From: Neocallimastix lanati (nom. inval.)
Taxonomy: Eukaryota; Neocallimastigomycota; Neocallimastigomycetes; Neocallimastigales; Neocallimastigaceae
DNA length: 64,000 bases
Direction of reading: 5' to 3'
NCBI GenBank assembly: GCA_016946835.1
Contig: JACVTC010000057.1
Location: 62,001 to 126,000 of the forward strand
Part shown: piece after piece, positions 13,701-25,962 of the stretch
Layout of the letters: each line of letters begins with the position of its first letter
How positions within the stretch are numbered: the first letter of the stretch is position 1
Translations under genes and position numbers: made by a program
The notes under the pieces: generated by a model
The model's database searches: none
The model's input: only the letters and a program-made list of their open reading frames with translations
What the model was told of the DNA's origin: nothing

Positions 13701-14936
13701 AATAATGAAAAGGAAGTTAAAGAAGAAATTAAAAAGCCAATTTCTCCAGCACCAGCCCCAATTAAGAATCATTGGAAAATTTCATCAAATAAGACTCAAA
13801 GTCTTAGTATAAAAGAAATCCAAGAAATGGAAGAAAAAGAGAAATTAGAACAATTAAAGAAGCACCAACAAGAAATCAAAGAAAAGCAAGAAGCTGCTGC
13901 GAAAGCAGCTACTGAAGCTACTAATAATGTGGAATCTTCTCCAATATCACTTTCTGAACCAACTACAGTATGGGGTGCACCACACAATAGTGTTCAAAAA
14001 TCTTTAAGACAAATTATGCAAGAGGAAGAAAATAATAAAAAGAAACAAAAAGATTTACAAATGAAAGAAGCTGAAAATAAAAAAGCCAATAAAACAACTT
14101 CTCATGTTGTTGTCAATACCACAAGATCAGTTTGGGCTGGAAGACCATTAACTATTATTGCTGATAGTAATTCAAAAGTTGTTACTGCTTCCTCATTAAA
14201 TGCTGCTAAGAAGGAATCTGTAAAGAAAGAAGTTATTTCTTCATCTACAAGTCGTTCTCAACCAAGCCAAGTTAGTACTTCTGTTAGCAATACCCCAACA
14301 ACTGCCAAATCTGAAAATGTAAGATAAATTAATTATAAAATTTATAATAATTATATATTTTATTAAAGAATCTATCTAAATTTAATATTTTTTTCTAAAA
14401 AAGGAATGGACTCCAGTCGGCAAAGTCGTTAAGAAGAGTGAACAACCATCTCAAAAAATTACGAAGTCTAGTTCTAAAACCGATAATTCAAAGAAGGGAC
14501 CATCAGATGCTTTTATGAAATGGTGTAAGAATGCTCTTCGCGTTTCTACATCAGCTGGTGTTAATGGTAAAAATAATAACAAAAATTTTGTTGTATTTTT
14601 ATTTTCAAGTATATTAATTACAATTAACAATTTGTTATAATATTATATCAATTTTAATTAGTTGATGAATTCGTAAATGTTTTATTATTAATGCCATTAA
14701 ATGAAACTTCTGTTATTTACGATATTTGTACCGATACTCTTGGTGGAATTACTGCTATTGATCCATTAAAATTTGCTGAAGAATTTATAAAAAGACGTAA
14801 GATGGATCAAAATGACCAATCATTTTCAGCTGTTCGTGGTTATAATTCTTATACTCATGACGATAACAAAAATTCTAATAAGTTTATTCCAGTTAAAGGA
14901 AGTGGAAGAAAGAAGAATCGCCAAAACTTAAATTAA
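10799..14936 (+). CDS. GYF-domain protein (GIGYF/Smy2-Syh1 type)
   Basis: Eight exons: 10799-11075, 11144-11276, 11348-11383, 11523-11653, 11730-12114, 12202-14318, 14404-14566 and 14662-14936. The N-terminal part is polar and Asn-rich with a tyrosine motif YSKDEVM (residues 45-51) resembling an eIF4E-family binding motif. The GYF domain spans the exon 5/6 junction: WNYKDPSGKIQGPF, then MQEWYNAGYFEKNLPVK, with the family's W-x-Y-x-DP-x-G-x-x-QGPF and W-x3-GYF residues all present. GYF domains bind proline-rich PPGφ peptides. A Met/Asn/Gln-rich centre (about 12600-13150) is followed by an acidic Glu/Lys tract (13440-13730), then a lysine-rich helical stretch and WGxP/WAGRP-like Trp motifs (13970-14140). 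The C-terminal block, from FMKWCKNAL to FAEEFIKRRK (14515-14795), matches the C-terminal helical region of GIGYF proteins. By family, a role in translational repression or mRNA decay is inferred. The start ATG follows an AG closely, so a short upstream exon is possible. Confidence 0.85.
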
Positions 14937-15623
14937 ATACAAAATAATTTACTTTAAAAAAAATTATAATTTTTTATTTAAAAATTTTTTTTTAAAGTTA
15001 GTAATATTTTGTTTATTTTTATTTTTTATTTTTTTTTTTTTTAAATTTAAAAAAATTATTTTAAGACTAATTGATTATCTTTTTTACTTTAATAATTATA
15101 ATAATAACATAAATTTTATTTATATTGATACATTTAGTTATTATTAATTTAAATTTGTCTTTTTTTCTTTTTTATTATAAAATTATATGAGGAAATAATT
15201 ACTAATTTTGAATAAATTTGCAAAGAATTATATATATATATTTAATTTAAAAGATGAAAAAATATAAAAGTAAGTAAAATATTTTAAAACTTTGTTTCTT
15301 AGAATATTTTATTTAGTCTTTTTTTTTTTTTTTTTTTTAATTTTTACAATTAAATATATATAGTTTGAATTAGTATTAATATTATAAAGTATTTATATAA
15401 AGGGATTTAAATTAGTAATTTTTTTTTAATTTTATTTCTTCACGTTATCATAAAAATATGTTATTTATTTATAAATAATAAGCATAAAAATAAAGAATAA
15501 TTAAAAAATAAAAAATTAAAAAGGAATGACCAATTAATATTAAGAAATTAAAAAGAAAAGAAAAGAAAAAATAAAAAGATAATAATAATAAATAAGAAAA
15601 AAAGAAAAAAGAAAGAAAAGATA

Positions 15624-15663
<40 letters not shown>

Positions 15664-15685
15664 AAAATAAAAGAAAAAAGAAAGG

Positions 15686-15722
<37 letters not shown>

Positions 15723-15829
15723 AAAAGAAAATAAATAATTTAAGAAAGAAAAAATAGTTTTACATTATATTATAAAAATATAAAGGATAATAATGATAAT
15801 AATAATAATAAAAAGAAAGATAAGATAGA

Positions 15830-15869
<40 letters not shown>

Positions 15870-16066
15870 ATTAATAACAAAATAATAAACATTGAAATAA
15901 AATGATAATAGATATAAAAGAATAATTTAAAATCTTTATATATATAAAAGTTAATTTATATATAGAAAAATAATAATAGTAATATAGTTTATTTAAAAAA
16001 ATAAGAGAAGAAAAGTAGTATTAGTATTATTACATATTAATTTAAATATTAATATTATAAAATTTA

Positions 16067-16098
<32 letters not shown>

Positions 16099-16170
16099 TA
16101 AAGATAAAAATAAAAATTATATATACAATGACAATAAAAAAAAAAAAAAAAAATTCAATTTTACTGTAAA

Positions 16171-16210
<40 letters not shown>

Positions 16211-16437
16211 TAATTGTAAATCTTTTAAAATATAATTGACTTTATTGAAAGATTGAAAAGTGGGATAAAATAAATCAATTTAGTAATAATAAATTGATTT
16301 TATTTAATTATTGCTATTAAAATTCTATTATACAATTTTTTTTATTATTATTACTATTATTATTGTTTTTTTATTTTGTTATACAATGTTATTATACTTT
16401 ATCTTGATTGATAATTGCATTGTATTATGTTTCTTTA
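14937..16437. other. AT-rich intergenic with long poly-A tracts
   Basis: No gene recognised. It contains several long A tracts broken by AAAG (about 15590-15720 and 15838-15868), an (AAT)n run near 16070-16095 and a poly-T tract at about 16178-16208. It ends at the left LTR of the retrotransposon. Confidence 0.7.
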
Positions 16438-16678
16438 TGTTAAGGAGTCAATATTAAATATAATGTATACACTATGAAATATAATATTATTTAATTGAAA
16501 TTTATTTATTATTTATTTATATTTTAATAAAATATTTAAAAGACTCAAAGTATTATTTTTTAAAAATTATTTGCCTTTTTATATTTTACATACGAATTAT
16601 TACAAAATTAAATTTATAAATATATATAATACTTTAATGTACAAAATTTATATTATGTTGAGCTTTTCCATTCTTACA
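16438..16678 (-). repeat. 3' LTR of copia element
   Basis: Starts TGTTAAGGAGTC and ends CTTACA on +. It shares colinear blocks with the other LTR, including TTACAAAATTAAAT and ACTTTAATGTACAAA. It is about 190 bp shorter than its partner. A pyrimidine tract at about 16713-16729 (a purine tract on the element strand) could be the polypurine tract; in that case the LTR might extend to about 16712. Confidence 0.65.
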
Positions 16679-16849
16679 TTAAGTATTATATAATATTTTA
16701 TTATTATATACATTTTTTTTTCTTTTTTTAATATTTAAATTTAAGAATTATTAATCTTTGAATATTAAATTTGTGAATTTTAACATTTGTAATCCTGAAA
16801 TACCATTAAATTAATGGATCTGCTAACATATTTTCAGTATTAATATTTC

Positions 16850-16942
16850 TAATTCAATTTCGTTTTTCAAAATCTTTTCTTGAATAAATGTATATCTTCT
16901 ATCTATATACTTACATTTACCTTTAGAATTTGTATCTTGAGC

Positions 16943-16992
<50 letters not shown>

Positions 16993-19632
16993 TTAGGAAT
17001 AAACTTTATTTAAATCTTGAGCTATTGCTATACATGTTTTGTTATCTACTATAATTTTGAATTTTATTTCTTAGTTAAAAATTTCCATAAATAAATTTTT
17101 GAACCACAAATCTTATTTAGTTCATTTAATTGTGAATAAATGTTATTATTATTATTATTACTATTATTTTCCCATTCAATTAAAGAATCCTTGAAATCAA
17201 TAATAGAATAAATATATGTATCACAGAAGAAAGTAGTAAACATCTCTTGAAGTAACAGTAGAATTAGTAGAAGTGTCTAATATCTTATAACCAAGAGAAT
17301 CAAAAGCATAGCCTAAGAAAATATCAGGTTTAGTATTATTATCAAATTGGTTGGATTTATGAATTATTATAGAAAAAGGCTTTACATCCAAAAAGCTTAG
17401 GATGAGATATATATATAGTTTTATTAAAAAATAATTCATTTGGAATTTAATTATTGAAACTTTGGTGTGGTTTTAAATTATTAAGATAAACAGCATAAAG
17501 TATAGTGGAATCACAAAATTTATAAGGAAGTTTATCTAAGTTAAGTAAAGTAGACTCGCAACTATTAAGACTTTGATTCAACCATTCAGCAGGGACATTA
17601 TGCTGGAGGTTACCAGAAACGGAATGAAGAAAATTTACACCATTATCATTTAAATTATTAATAAGGGATTTGTTGATATATTCAGTACCATTATCAGATT
17701 TTAAATTAATAATATTATATGAAGTAATATTTGAAATAAATTTACAAGATTTATTATGAATATTGGTAACATCAGATTTATGCTTGATTAGATAAACCCA
17801 AAATTTTCTTGAAAGATCATCAAGGAAAGTAACGAAGTAATTGAAATCATTATAATATGTTTCCAGTTTACGGAAAACATCAGAATGAACTTATTTTATA
17901 GGTTTTATGGGATTATTTGGAGAGAAATAAAAAGGTTTCCTATTTAATTTAGTGTTTTGCATTGGTGGCAGTTTTTATTATTGTGATTTTTTGTATGTTT
18001 AATAACAAAATTTTTATTATTATTATTATAATAATGATCTAAACGATCATGCCATAAATTAGTGTCTATGTTATAAACAAAAAATTTGGAAGCTATATTA
18101 TTTGTAGGAACCGTATCAAATGCGAATAAATTTTCATCGTTTGCAATAATACTTTCAATTAGATTATTATTTTTGAATATTTGTAAACAATCTTTAATAT
18201 AGTACATATAGTACATCCATTTTTAAGAATGTAATGAGTGGATAGTAAATGCTTTGAATATTTGACGTGTAATAAATATTTGATAATGGAAAATGGTTAT
18301 TTTTAAATTTTCCATTTCAAGTACTTACATTTTCAACCTTATCTAAATCATCATTTGGATAAATGATATATTTATTATTTACTTTATTTAAAATATTTAG
18401 ATTGTTTATGTTATTATTTAAATTTATACCAGTGCCACTATCAATAATCCAATGAATGAAATTAGTATTATTTTTAGTTGCTGTGCTATTACAGTTTTGA
18501 ATGATTAATATATTTCCTGTAAAATCAATGTATATTTCATCTTCATTTTCATCATTATTTTCAAAAGAATTATTGTTATTGTTTTTAGAGTTTTCAATTT
18601 TATTATTATCAATAATATTACTAGAGTGATAATTATTTTTGTAATATCCTTTTTGAAAAATTTTTATTTGTATTATTAACATTTTTATAATTTTTATTAT
18701 TATCAAAGTTATTATTATTTTCCTTAATTAAAAAATTATGTTTATAATAGTCAGCAGAGTAACCTTTAATTTTGCATATATGACAATAATAATTATAAAT
18801 TTTTATAATAAAATTCTAATTCTAATTTTTATTATTATTCCTTTTACTTCAATTTATATTATTGACATTTAAATCATTCATACTTTTATTTTTGGATCTT
18901 AGTATTTCAACTTTTTCAAAAAAATCTTGTCTTTTGTTTAATTATTTGATAAGATCCTTAAATATTTTGTAATTATAAATTGGTGGTGAGTTTATATTAA
19001 TTTTATATAATTCATTTACGGAGTATAAAAGTTTTGTTTCTTCATCAAGAGGTATTCTTTTTAATTTATTACGTTTGTTCAAAAAAATTGTATAAGTCAT
19101 TATCATATTAAATATGGTTATTGATAATTAACTTAAGATTGTTAATTTTATACTTTAGAGTGTTTAAAAGTTTCTTATTCAGATTGATAGAAAACTTTTT
19201 TTTAATTTTCAATCATACTATAAGTAGTCTTACATCTTCGAAAATATTCCTTATTCGATTTTTCTAAACTATTTATTATAATAGATTTAACAGTATTGTC
19301 CCATTTTATTTGACTTCTGTTCATCTTTGAAAACTAAATTCATTTTCTATTGAAGTATCTAAATCATTGGTTATTAAATGCCTTTTTAATGGTTCATATC
19401 AGTCTAATAAATTTTCTTTATTTCATTTAAAATTTTTAATTTCAAAAATGGATTTTGTTATATTTACGTAATATTTATTAATGATTATCTTTATGTCATT
19501 AGATTCATCATCTTCTTAACAAGAGGTTGATTCATTATCCTTTTTATCAGTTGGAGTCGATGAACTCGAACTTTCTTCAATATGATTATTATTATTATTA
19601 TTATTCTTTCTTTTAGCTATTCTTTGAAACAT
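16850..19632 (-). pseudogene. copia gag-pol remnant
   Basis: Read on the minus strand. Gag starts near 19632 (MFQRIAKRK, then Asn and Ser runs) and is broken by stops. A degenerate CCHC knuckle lies at about 18790-18745 (CHICKIKGYSADYY, with His and the last Cys replaced by Tyr). A protease motif WIIDSGTG is at about 18465-18430, the normal D-S-G triad. The pre-integrase motif LWHDRLDH with CHQC lies at about 18050-17955. The integrase core has FLDDLSRKFWVY (about 17840), KSDNGTEYIN (about 17690) and AEWLNQSL (about 17595), so the D-D-E residues can be traced. IFLGYAFDSLGYKI and SRDVYYF (17320-17225) match the usual integrase C-terminus. RNase H remnants are IKIIVDNKTCIAIAQD (about 17060-17015), KYIDRRYTFIQEKI and ENMLADPLI (about 16900-16815). 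No reverse transcriptase block is present. Confidence 0.85.
16934..17026 (-). mobile_element. short poly(A) retro-insertion with target-site duplication
   Basis: The 12-13 bp sequence ATCTTGAGCTATT occurs at 16934-16946 and again at 17014-17026. Between the copies lie about 44 T (16946-16989) and AGATTAGGAATAAACTTTATTTAA (24 bp, written here on +). On the minus strand this reads as a 24-nt tail containing AATAAA followed by about 44 A. It interrupts the copia RNase H frame: removing one copy and the insert restores AIAQD-TNSKGKCKYID. This is the hallmark of target-primed reverse transcription of the 3' end of a polyadenylated RNA, presumably by a LINE-type enzyme. Confidence 0.75.
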
Positions 19633-19733
19633 TAACATTAAAACATTAATTTTATTTTGAAATAATTAGAATCATTAATAAGTATTAATATTAAAATTAA
19701 TAATAGGTCTCTTTGTAACAGACACTCTTAATC

Positions 19734-20163
19734 TGTTAAGGAGTCAATATAATATACGATATGGAATTTATTTTATCAAACTTTATATATAGATATTTAT
19801 AATAGAAAAGTAGGATTTAATTTTTTTTGTTTAACAAAAATATTATTATTTATCAATATCAATTTTCTAAAATATAAATAAAAAAAATGAATCTATAATT
19901 TTTAAAAATATCTATTTCTATATTTTATATAATCATTAATTTTTTTTTTTTTTAATTAAAATTTTTTTATGAAATATAATATTATTTAATTAAATTTATT
20001 TGTTATTCGTTTATATAATTTAATATAATATTTAAAAGTCTTAAAATTTTATAAAAATAATTTTTCTTTGTATATTTTATATACAAATTATTACAAAATT
20101 AAATATATAAATTTTTATAATACTTTAATGTACAAAGTTTTAATGTTGTGTTGAACTTTAACA
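19734..20163 (-). repeat. 5' LTR of copia element
   Basis: Starts TGTTAAGGAGTC on + and ends TTTAACA, giving TGTTA...TAACA ends. It aligns with the left LTR over its distal half and carries about 190 bp of extra AT-rich sequence (about 19760-19960) not found there. Sequence just inside (19700-19733) would hold the primer binding site, but I cannot match it to a tRNA end with confidence. Confidence 0.65.
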
Positions 20164-21669
20164 CTTTGTTTAATATCAACCCATATTTTATATAAATAAT
20201 ATATTATATAATTTATTTGGTATTAATAAACGTATAGTTATATTCAGAAACAGAACATTAAATAAAACTATTATTAATAATAGTTAACTTAATAAACTGT
20301 CTTTACAGATGTTACTTTTTCGTTTTATTCTATTAATTTTGGTAGAAATGATTTAAACCTCACATCATAATAATTGAATTTCTTTAAATTTTCCATTTAT
20401 TTTCATTATATTACATTAACCTTAATTAAAAAAAAAAAATATTAAAAAATAAAATTTTATAAAAATTAATATATTATTTTATTTTTTTTTTTTTTTATCA
20501 GATTATATTTAAAATATATTTATTATTTATAATATATCAAAATAATAATATTTCTAAATATTAATAAATATAATAATGGTAGTGTATTTCTTGCTTGTCT
20601 AAAAAAAAAAAAAAAAATTTCAAATCACATTAATATATGAAATAAATTTCAACAAGAAAATATTTGATAATAATAAAAAAAAAAGGAATTGAATTTAGAA
20701 TAGACAAACATAGGTATAGATTAGAAAAACAAAACAAAACAAAACAAAACAAAACAAACAAACAAACAAACAAACAAACAAGCAAGCAAACAAACAACAA
20801 CAGCAAATAAAAAAAAAAAAAAGTTTAAATAAATCCAATATGAACAACTTTTCAAAATCAGACCAATTGCTGAACAAAGAAGAAAATAAAGTCAATTTCC
20901 AAGTATTTTTATTTTAATTTACTTCATATATTTAAATATAATATATTTTAATAACCTTCTCAAAATTTTTTACCTTTATTTGATATTTTATATTATTAAT
21001 AATAAACTTTATAAACTTTGTGTTTTATTTTATTTTATTACATTATTTTTTTTTTTTTAAAAAAAAAATAAAGTAACACAAAATTGTAATTATATACAAA
21101 ATTAAATATTGTTAATTATTTATATAATTCAAAATTGTCTTAAACCTATAATTACATATCAATAATATATATAATATATATACATATTTTTTATTAACAC
21201 ATAAAATATATTTTAATAATGTCAAAATGAGAATAAAAGTTTTGAAAAATATAATTGCATTATTTATAATTTTTAATTTTTAATATTCTTATGTATTATA
21301 AACTTTGTGTTTTATTTTATTTTATTTTATTACATTATGATTTTTTTTTTAAATATATATATATATATTATCTATTCATCAAAAGTCACATTAAAACTAG
21401 ATTAGATAAAATAATTCTTTCTTAAATAAAAACTTAAAGAATTAAAAAGTATATATATATATTGAATAGAAAAAAAAAATAATTTATACATTAATGTAAG
21501 AAATTATAAAAACAGTATTCTTCAATTTAATATTTTCTTCTCTATTCATAAATATTTACTATTACTTTTACTTTTTGTTTTTAAAATCAATATCTTTATT
21601 TACTATTGTTATAAAGATATATTTTATCTATTCTAGAATCTTAATCATATATATTATATATATTATATA

Positions 21670-21746
<77 letters not shown>

Positions 21747-21982
21747 AATTTTTTAAAATAGTTTTTAATTTTTTAATTAATTATTTTTTTATTTTTTATT
21801 TTATTTTACTTATTTATTATTATTATTTTTATTTATTATTACTATTATTTATTTATTTGTTATTATTATTATTTTGATTTTTAATTTATTTAATTTAGTT
21901 TATTTTATTGCTTGAATTTGATAATTATTATTCAATAATAACACTATTATTATAATTTTTAATTTATAAAGAATTTTAATTT
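20164..21982. other. AT-rich intergenic with simple repeats
   Basis: No convincing gene. It contains an AAAAC/AAAC repeat at about 20728-20800, a 35-bp direct repeat pair (21011 and 21298) and an (ATT)n array running into poly-T at about 21665-21745. The frame at 21575-21877 is all Phe/Ile/Tyr/Leu from repeats and I reject it as a gene. Confidence 0.65.
20728..20800. repeat. (AAAAC)n/(AAAC)n microsatellite
   Basis: Five or so AAAAC units pass directly into AAAC units with AAGC variants. On the minus strand it reads as a Cys/Phe/Val/Leu frame that is not a gene. Confidence 0.85.
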
Positions 21983-22822
21983 CTAATCATCGAAATTATC
22001 AACAATTTCTTCATCATCATTGCTCTTTTTTCTTGATAATCTTGAAAAACTTTTTCCGAAAATATATGAAGTTGTATTTGAAATAAATTTAAAGATGGAA
22101 TCAGAAACATCATATGAAAATATCATTATCATCCAAACAATAAGGAAGAACATCATAAATATAAATACTATTAATAAAGCAAAGCTAACTATTGGGCCTC
22201 CATAAGGTATAAAGTCGGATATAGAATGAATGTATTTGAAGATAATTGGTATAAATAATAAAACTCTGTAAGAAATGAATGATACAATAAGGAAAAGAAT
22301 AACTTCTGGTTTCATGAAAAATTTTAAATTCTTTAAGAAAAACATTACCATTTTGCTTAATAAGAATCTCATTTTAGTTAAAACAGTACTGACCCAAACT
22401 GCAATTAACAATATTGGCATGAATGAACAAAAGATATATTTAGAAATATTAAATATATTGAGTTCTTCATGGAAAATACCGGTTTTACTTACTTTGTATT
22501 GATATAATGCATTTATACCAAGGAATAAAGATGTCAAAATATATAAGAAAAATATGAAATATGGTCTATCAGAAGAATTTATATAACTATTAGTCTTTCC
22601 TCTTTCAGAAGACTTATCCTTGGTTGCTTTAATTGATGCATTACTACCATTCTTTAAATTTTTACGTAATTTATCTTTTTTAATTTTTTTTGTATTAGAT
22701 TTTTGTTTCAATCCTGTAGAATTAGGACCATGGAGTCTACGTCTTGGTTTATCTAATGATTTTAATCTGTCTGGTGAAATTTGAATTGAAGAACTAGAAG
22801 ATGCCGATGATAAGGAAACCAT
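21983..22822 (-). CDS. unknown four-helix membrane protein
   Basis: A single uninterrupted frame of 279 residues with normal coding composition, clearly richer in GC than its surroundings. Residues 1-85 are Ser/Lys/Arg-rich and probably face the cytosol. Four hydrophobic segments follow at about 88-107, 130-148, 174-195 and 210-235. A short tail has RLSRKKSNDDEE and ends with an acidic cluster. There is no signal peptide and I recognise no conserved catalytic motif. Intronless structure is unusual compared with most genes in this window. I cannot assign a family; a small organelle or ER membrane protein is one possibility but is only a guess. Confidence 0.75.
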   Translation of the reverse strand: MVSLSSASSSSSIQISPDRLKSLDKPRRRLHGPNSTGLKQKSNTKKIKKDKLRKNLKNGSNASIKATKDKSSERGKTNSYINSSDRPYFIFFLYILTSLFLGINALYQYKVSKTGIFHEELNIFNISKYIFCSFMPILLIAVWVSTVLTKMRFLLSKMVMFFLKNLKFFMKPEVILFLIVSFISYRVLLFIPIIFKYIHSISDFIPYGGPIVSFALLIVFIFMMFFLIVWMIMIFSYDVSDSIFKFISNTTSYIFGKSFSRLSRKKSNDDEEIVDNFDD

Positions 22823-24429
<1,607 letters not shown>

Positions 24430-24720
24430 TCAATGTCTTTTATCCTGGTGGTTAATACTCATGACTAAGTATTCCTGTTTCTAGACTATATAAATGCTAG
24501 TACAGAAAGCACTTGATTTGTGAGAGGATTAATATGGTTGTTACTACCTCGATAATGGTTCAAGAGTTCACTGAAAAGAAGCCCGTCGTATAAAACAGTA
24601 TAAGGAATATCTTTTATATTAGCTTTGCTAAGAAAGAGGTATGCATCAACGCCAAAACAGTATGACAAAGAATCGAATGAGTCTAATACGTTTAAGGGAG
24701 AGAATATTTATGAAAACTAA
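24430..24720 (-). pseudogene. decayed coding repeat, copy 2
   Basis: An island of mixed base composition in AT-rich DNA. On the minus strand 24668-24486 encodes a 60-residue fragment beginning MSYCFGVDAYLFLSKAN, with LLNHYRGSNN and PLTNQVLSVLAFI. Its DNA is homologous to the + strand of about 5555-5625. The frame continues upstream of the ATG without an obvious start and ends at a stop; no flanking exons were found, so this is a fragment. I do not recognise the family. Confidence 0.5.
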
Positions 24721-25549
24721 TTATACTTGAAATCATATAATATATAAATTTTATAAAATATTGTTATATTTAGTCATACGTAAGAATTTATATTTCCAAT
24801 TGATCTATTTTAATATTCAAAAAACTATAAATATTCACCGATTTGAATTTTTTGTTATTTTAAAATAATAAAATTTTATTTTTCCATAATTTTTAAAAAA
24901 ATATACTTGTGTAACATTTAAGTTTAAGATTAATAGTTTGTTTTATTTTACATTTATATTATTACTAGAAGTAATACAAATAAAATATATAATTTAGATA
25001 ATGAAAAAAAAAAGTTACTGAACTTTTTATTTATTTATTATTTTATCGAATTATTTTTTATTTATTTTTTTACTTATTTAATATTACTTTGCTTTTTTTT
25101 ATTTAGAATATTTATATTTATATTTATTATTACTTTTTTTTTTTTTTTTTTTTTTTATATGTAATTTTAATTTTATTTCTACTTCTATTTCTATTTATTT
25201 ATTTTCATTTTATTTCATTTTATTTGATATAAAATTTATTTCTTATAAATAAATTAATACCTATTACAACCTTTGAAAAAAAATTTTTTTTTCTTATTAT
25301 ATATATATATTTATAAATTATTCAATTATCATCAGAAATCTTTAATGATAATAAACATTTAAAATACATATAATATAAACAGAAAATTTATTTATTATTT
25401 TCTCAGTTAATAATAATAATAGTAAAATATAATAAAATAAAAATAAAATACAATGAAATAAATATATATAGTCACTTCTCTATAATTTTTATTCTTTTTT
25501 TTAATTCACATTTTTATTATTTATATTATTTATATTAATTGTAAACGAA
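24721..25549. other. AT-rich spacer
   Basis: Contains poly-T (about 25133-25157) and TTTA-type repeats. No gene seen. Confidence 0.7.
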
Positions 25550-25914
25550 TTAAAATGTTTCAAAAGGTGTAACACTAGCATTTAATAATGAAGTACATAA
25601 ATGAGCCATAATAAATGAAGCTAGAATTATAAATGATAAAATGATACAACACAAATAAAACCAAAATGAGCTGCCTGATTTTAAATAGTTTTTTGCGGAT
25701 GTATTAACAAAAATAACAACTAATATTATAGATGAAACGAAGCCACTAATTAAATAAATCCATAAATAAGATTTTGATGTTTTCTTATAGCAATTAATAC
25801 ATAAATTTTTTCCTGAAAATGTTGGAAATGAGTAATAAAACCTCTGTAAATGATTCAAACATAATGGATCTTTTTTATAAATATTATTTAAATATTTTAT
25901 TATTTCATCAATAA

Positions 25915-25962
<48 letters not shown>

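Larger units (their letters stand above)
16438..20163 (-). mobile_element. degenerate Ty1/copia LTR retrotransposon
   Basis: Two related LTRs, each beginning TGTTAAGGAGTC on + and ending CA, bracket a minus-strand gag-pol remnant in Ty1/copia order: gag, zinc knuckle, protease, integrase, then the RNase H tail. Short flanking sequences CTTTA (16433-16437) and CTTTG (20164-20168) may be a diverged 5-bp target duplication. At 3.7 kb it is shorter than a full element; the reverse transcriptase domain is missing between the integrase C-terminus (about 17222) and the RNase H region (about 17170-16860). Numerous stops and frameshifts show it is dead. A small poly(A) insertion lies inside the RNase H region. 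Confidence 0.85.

Noticed and set aside
20695-20895. 66-codon Cys/Phe/Leu/Val frame on minus
   Set aside because: Driven by the AAAAC/AAAC microsatellite and a poly-A tract.
21575-21877. 100-codon hydrophobic frame
   Set aside because: Made of Phe/Ile/Tyr/Leu only, from (ATT)n, (AT)n and poly-T; no real coding composition.
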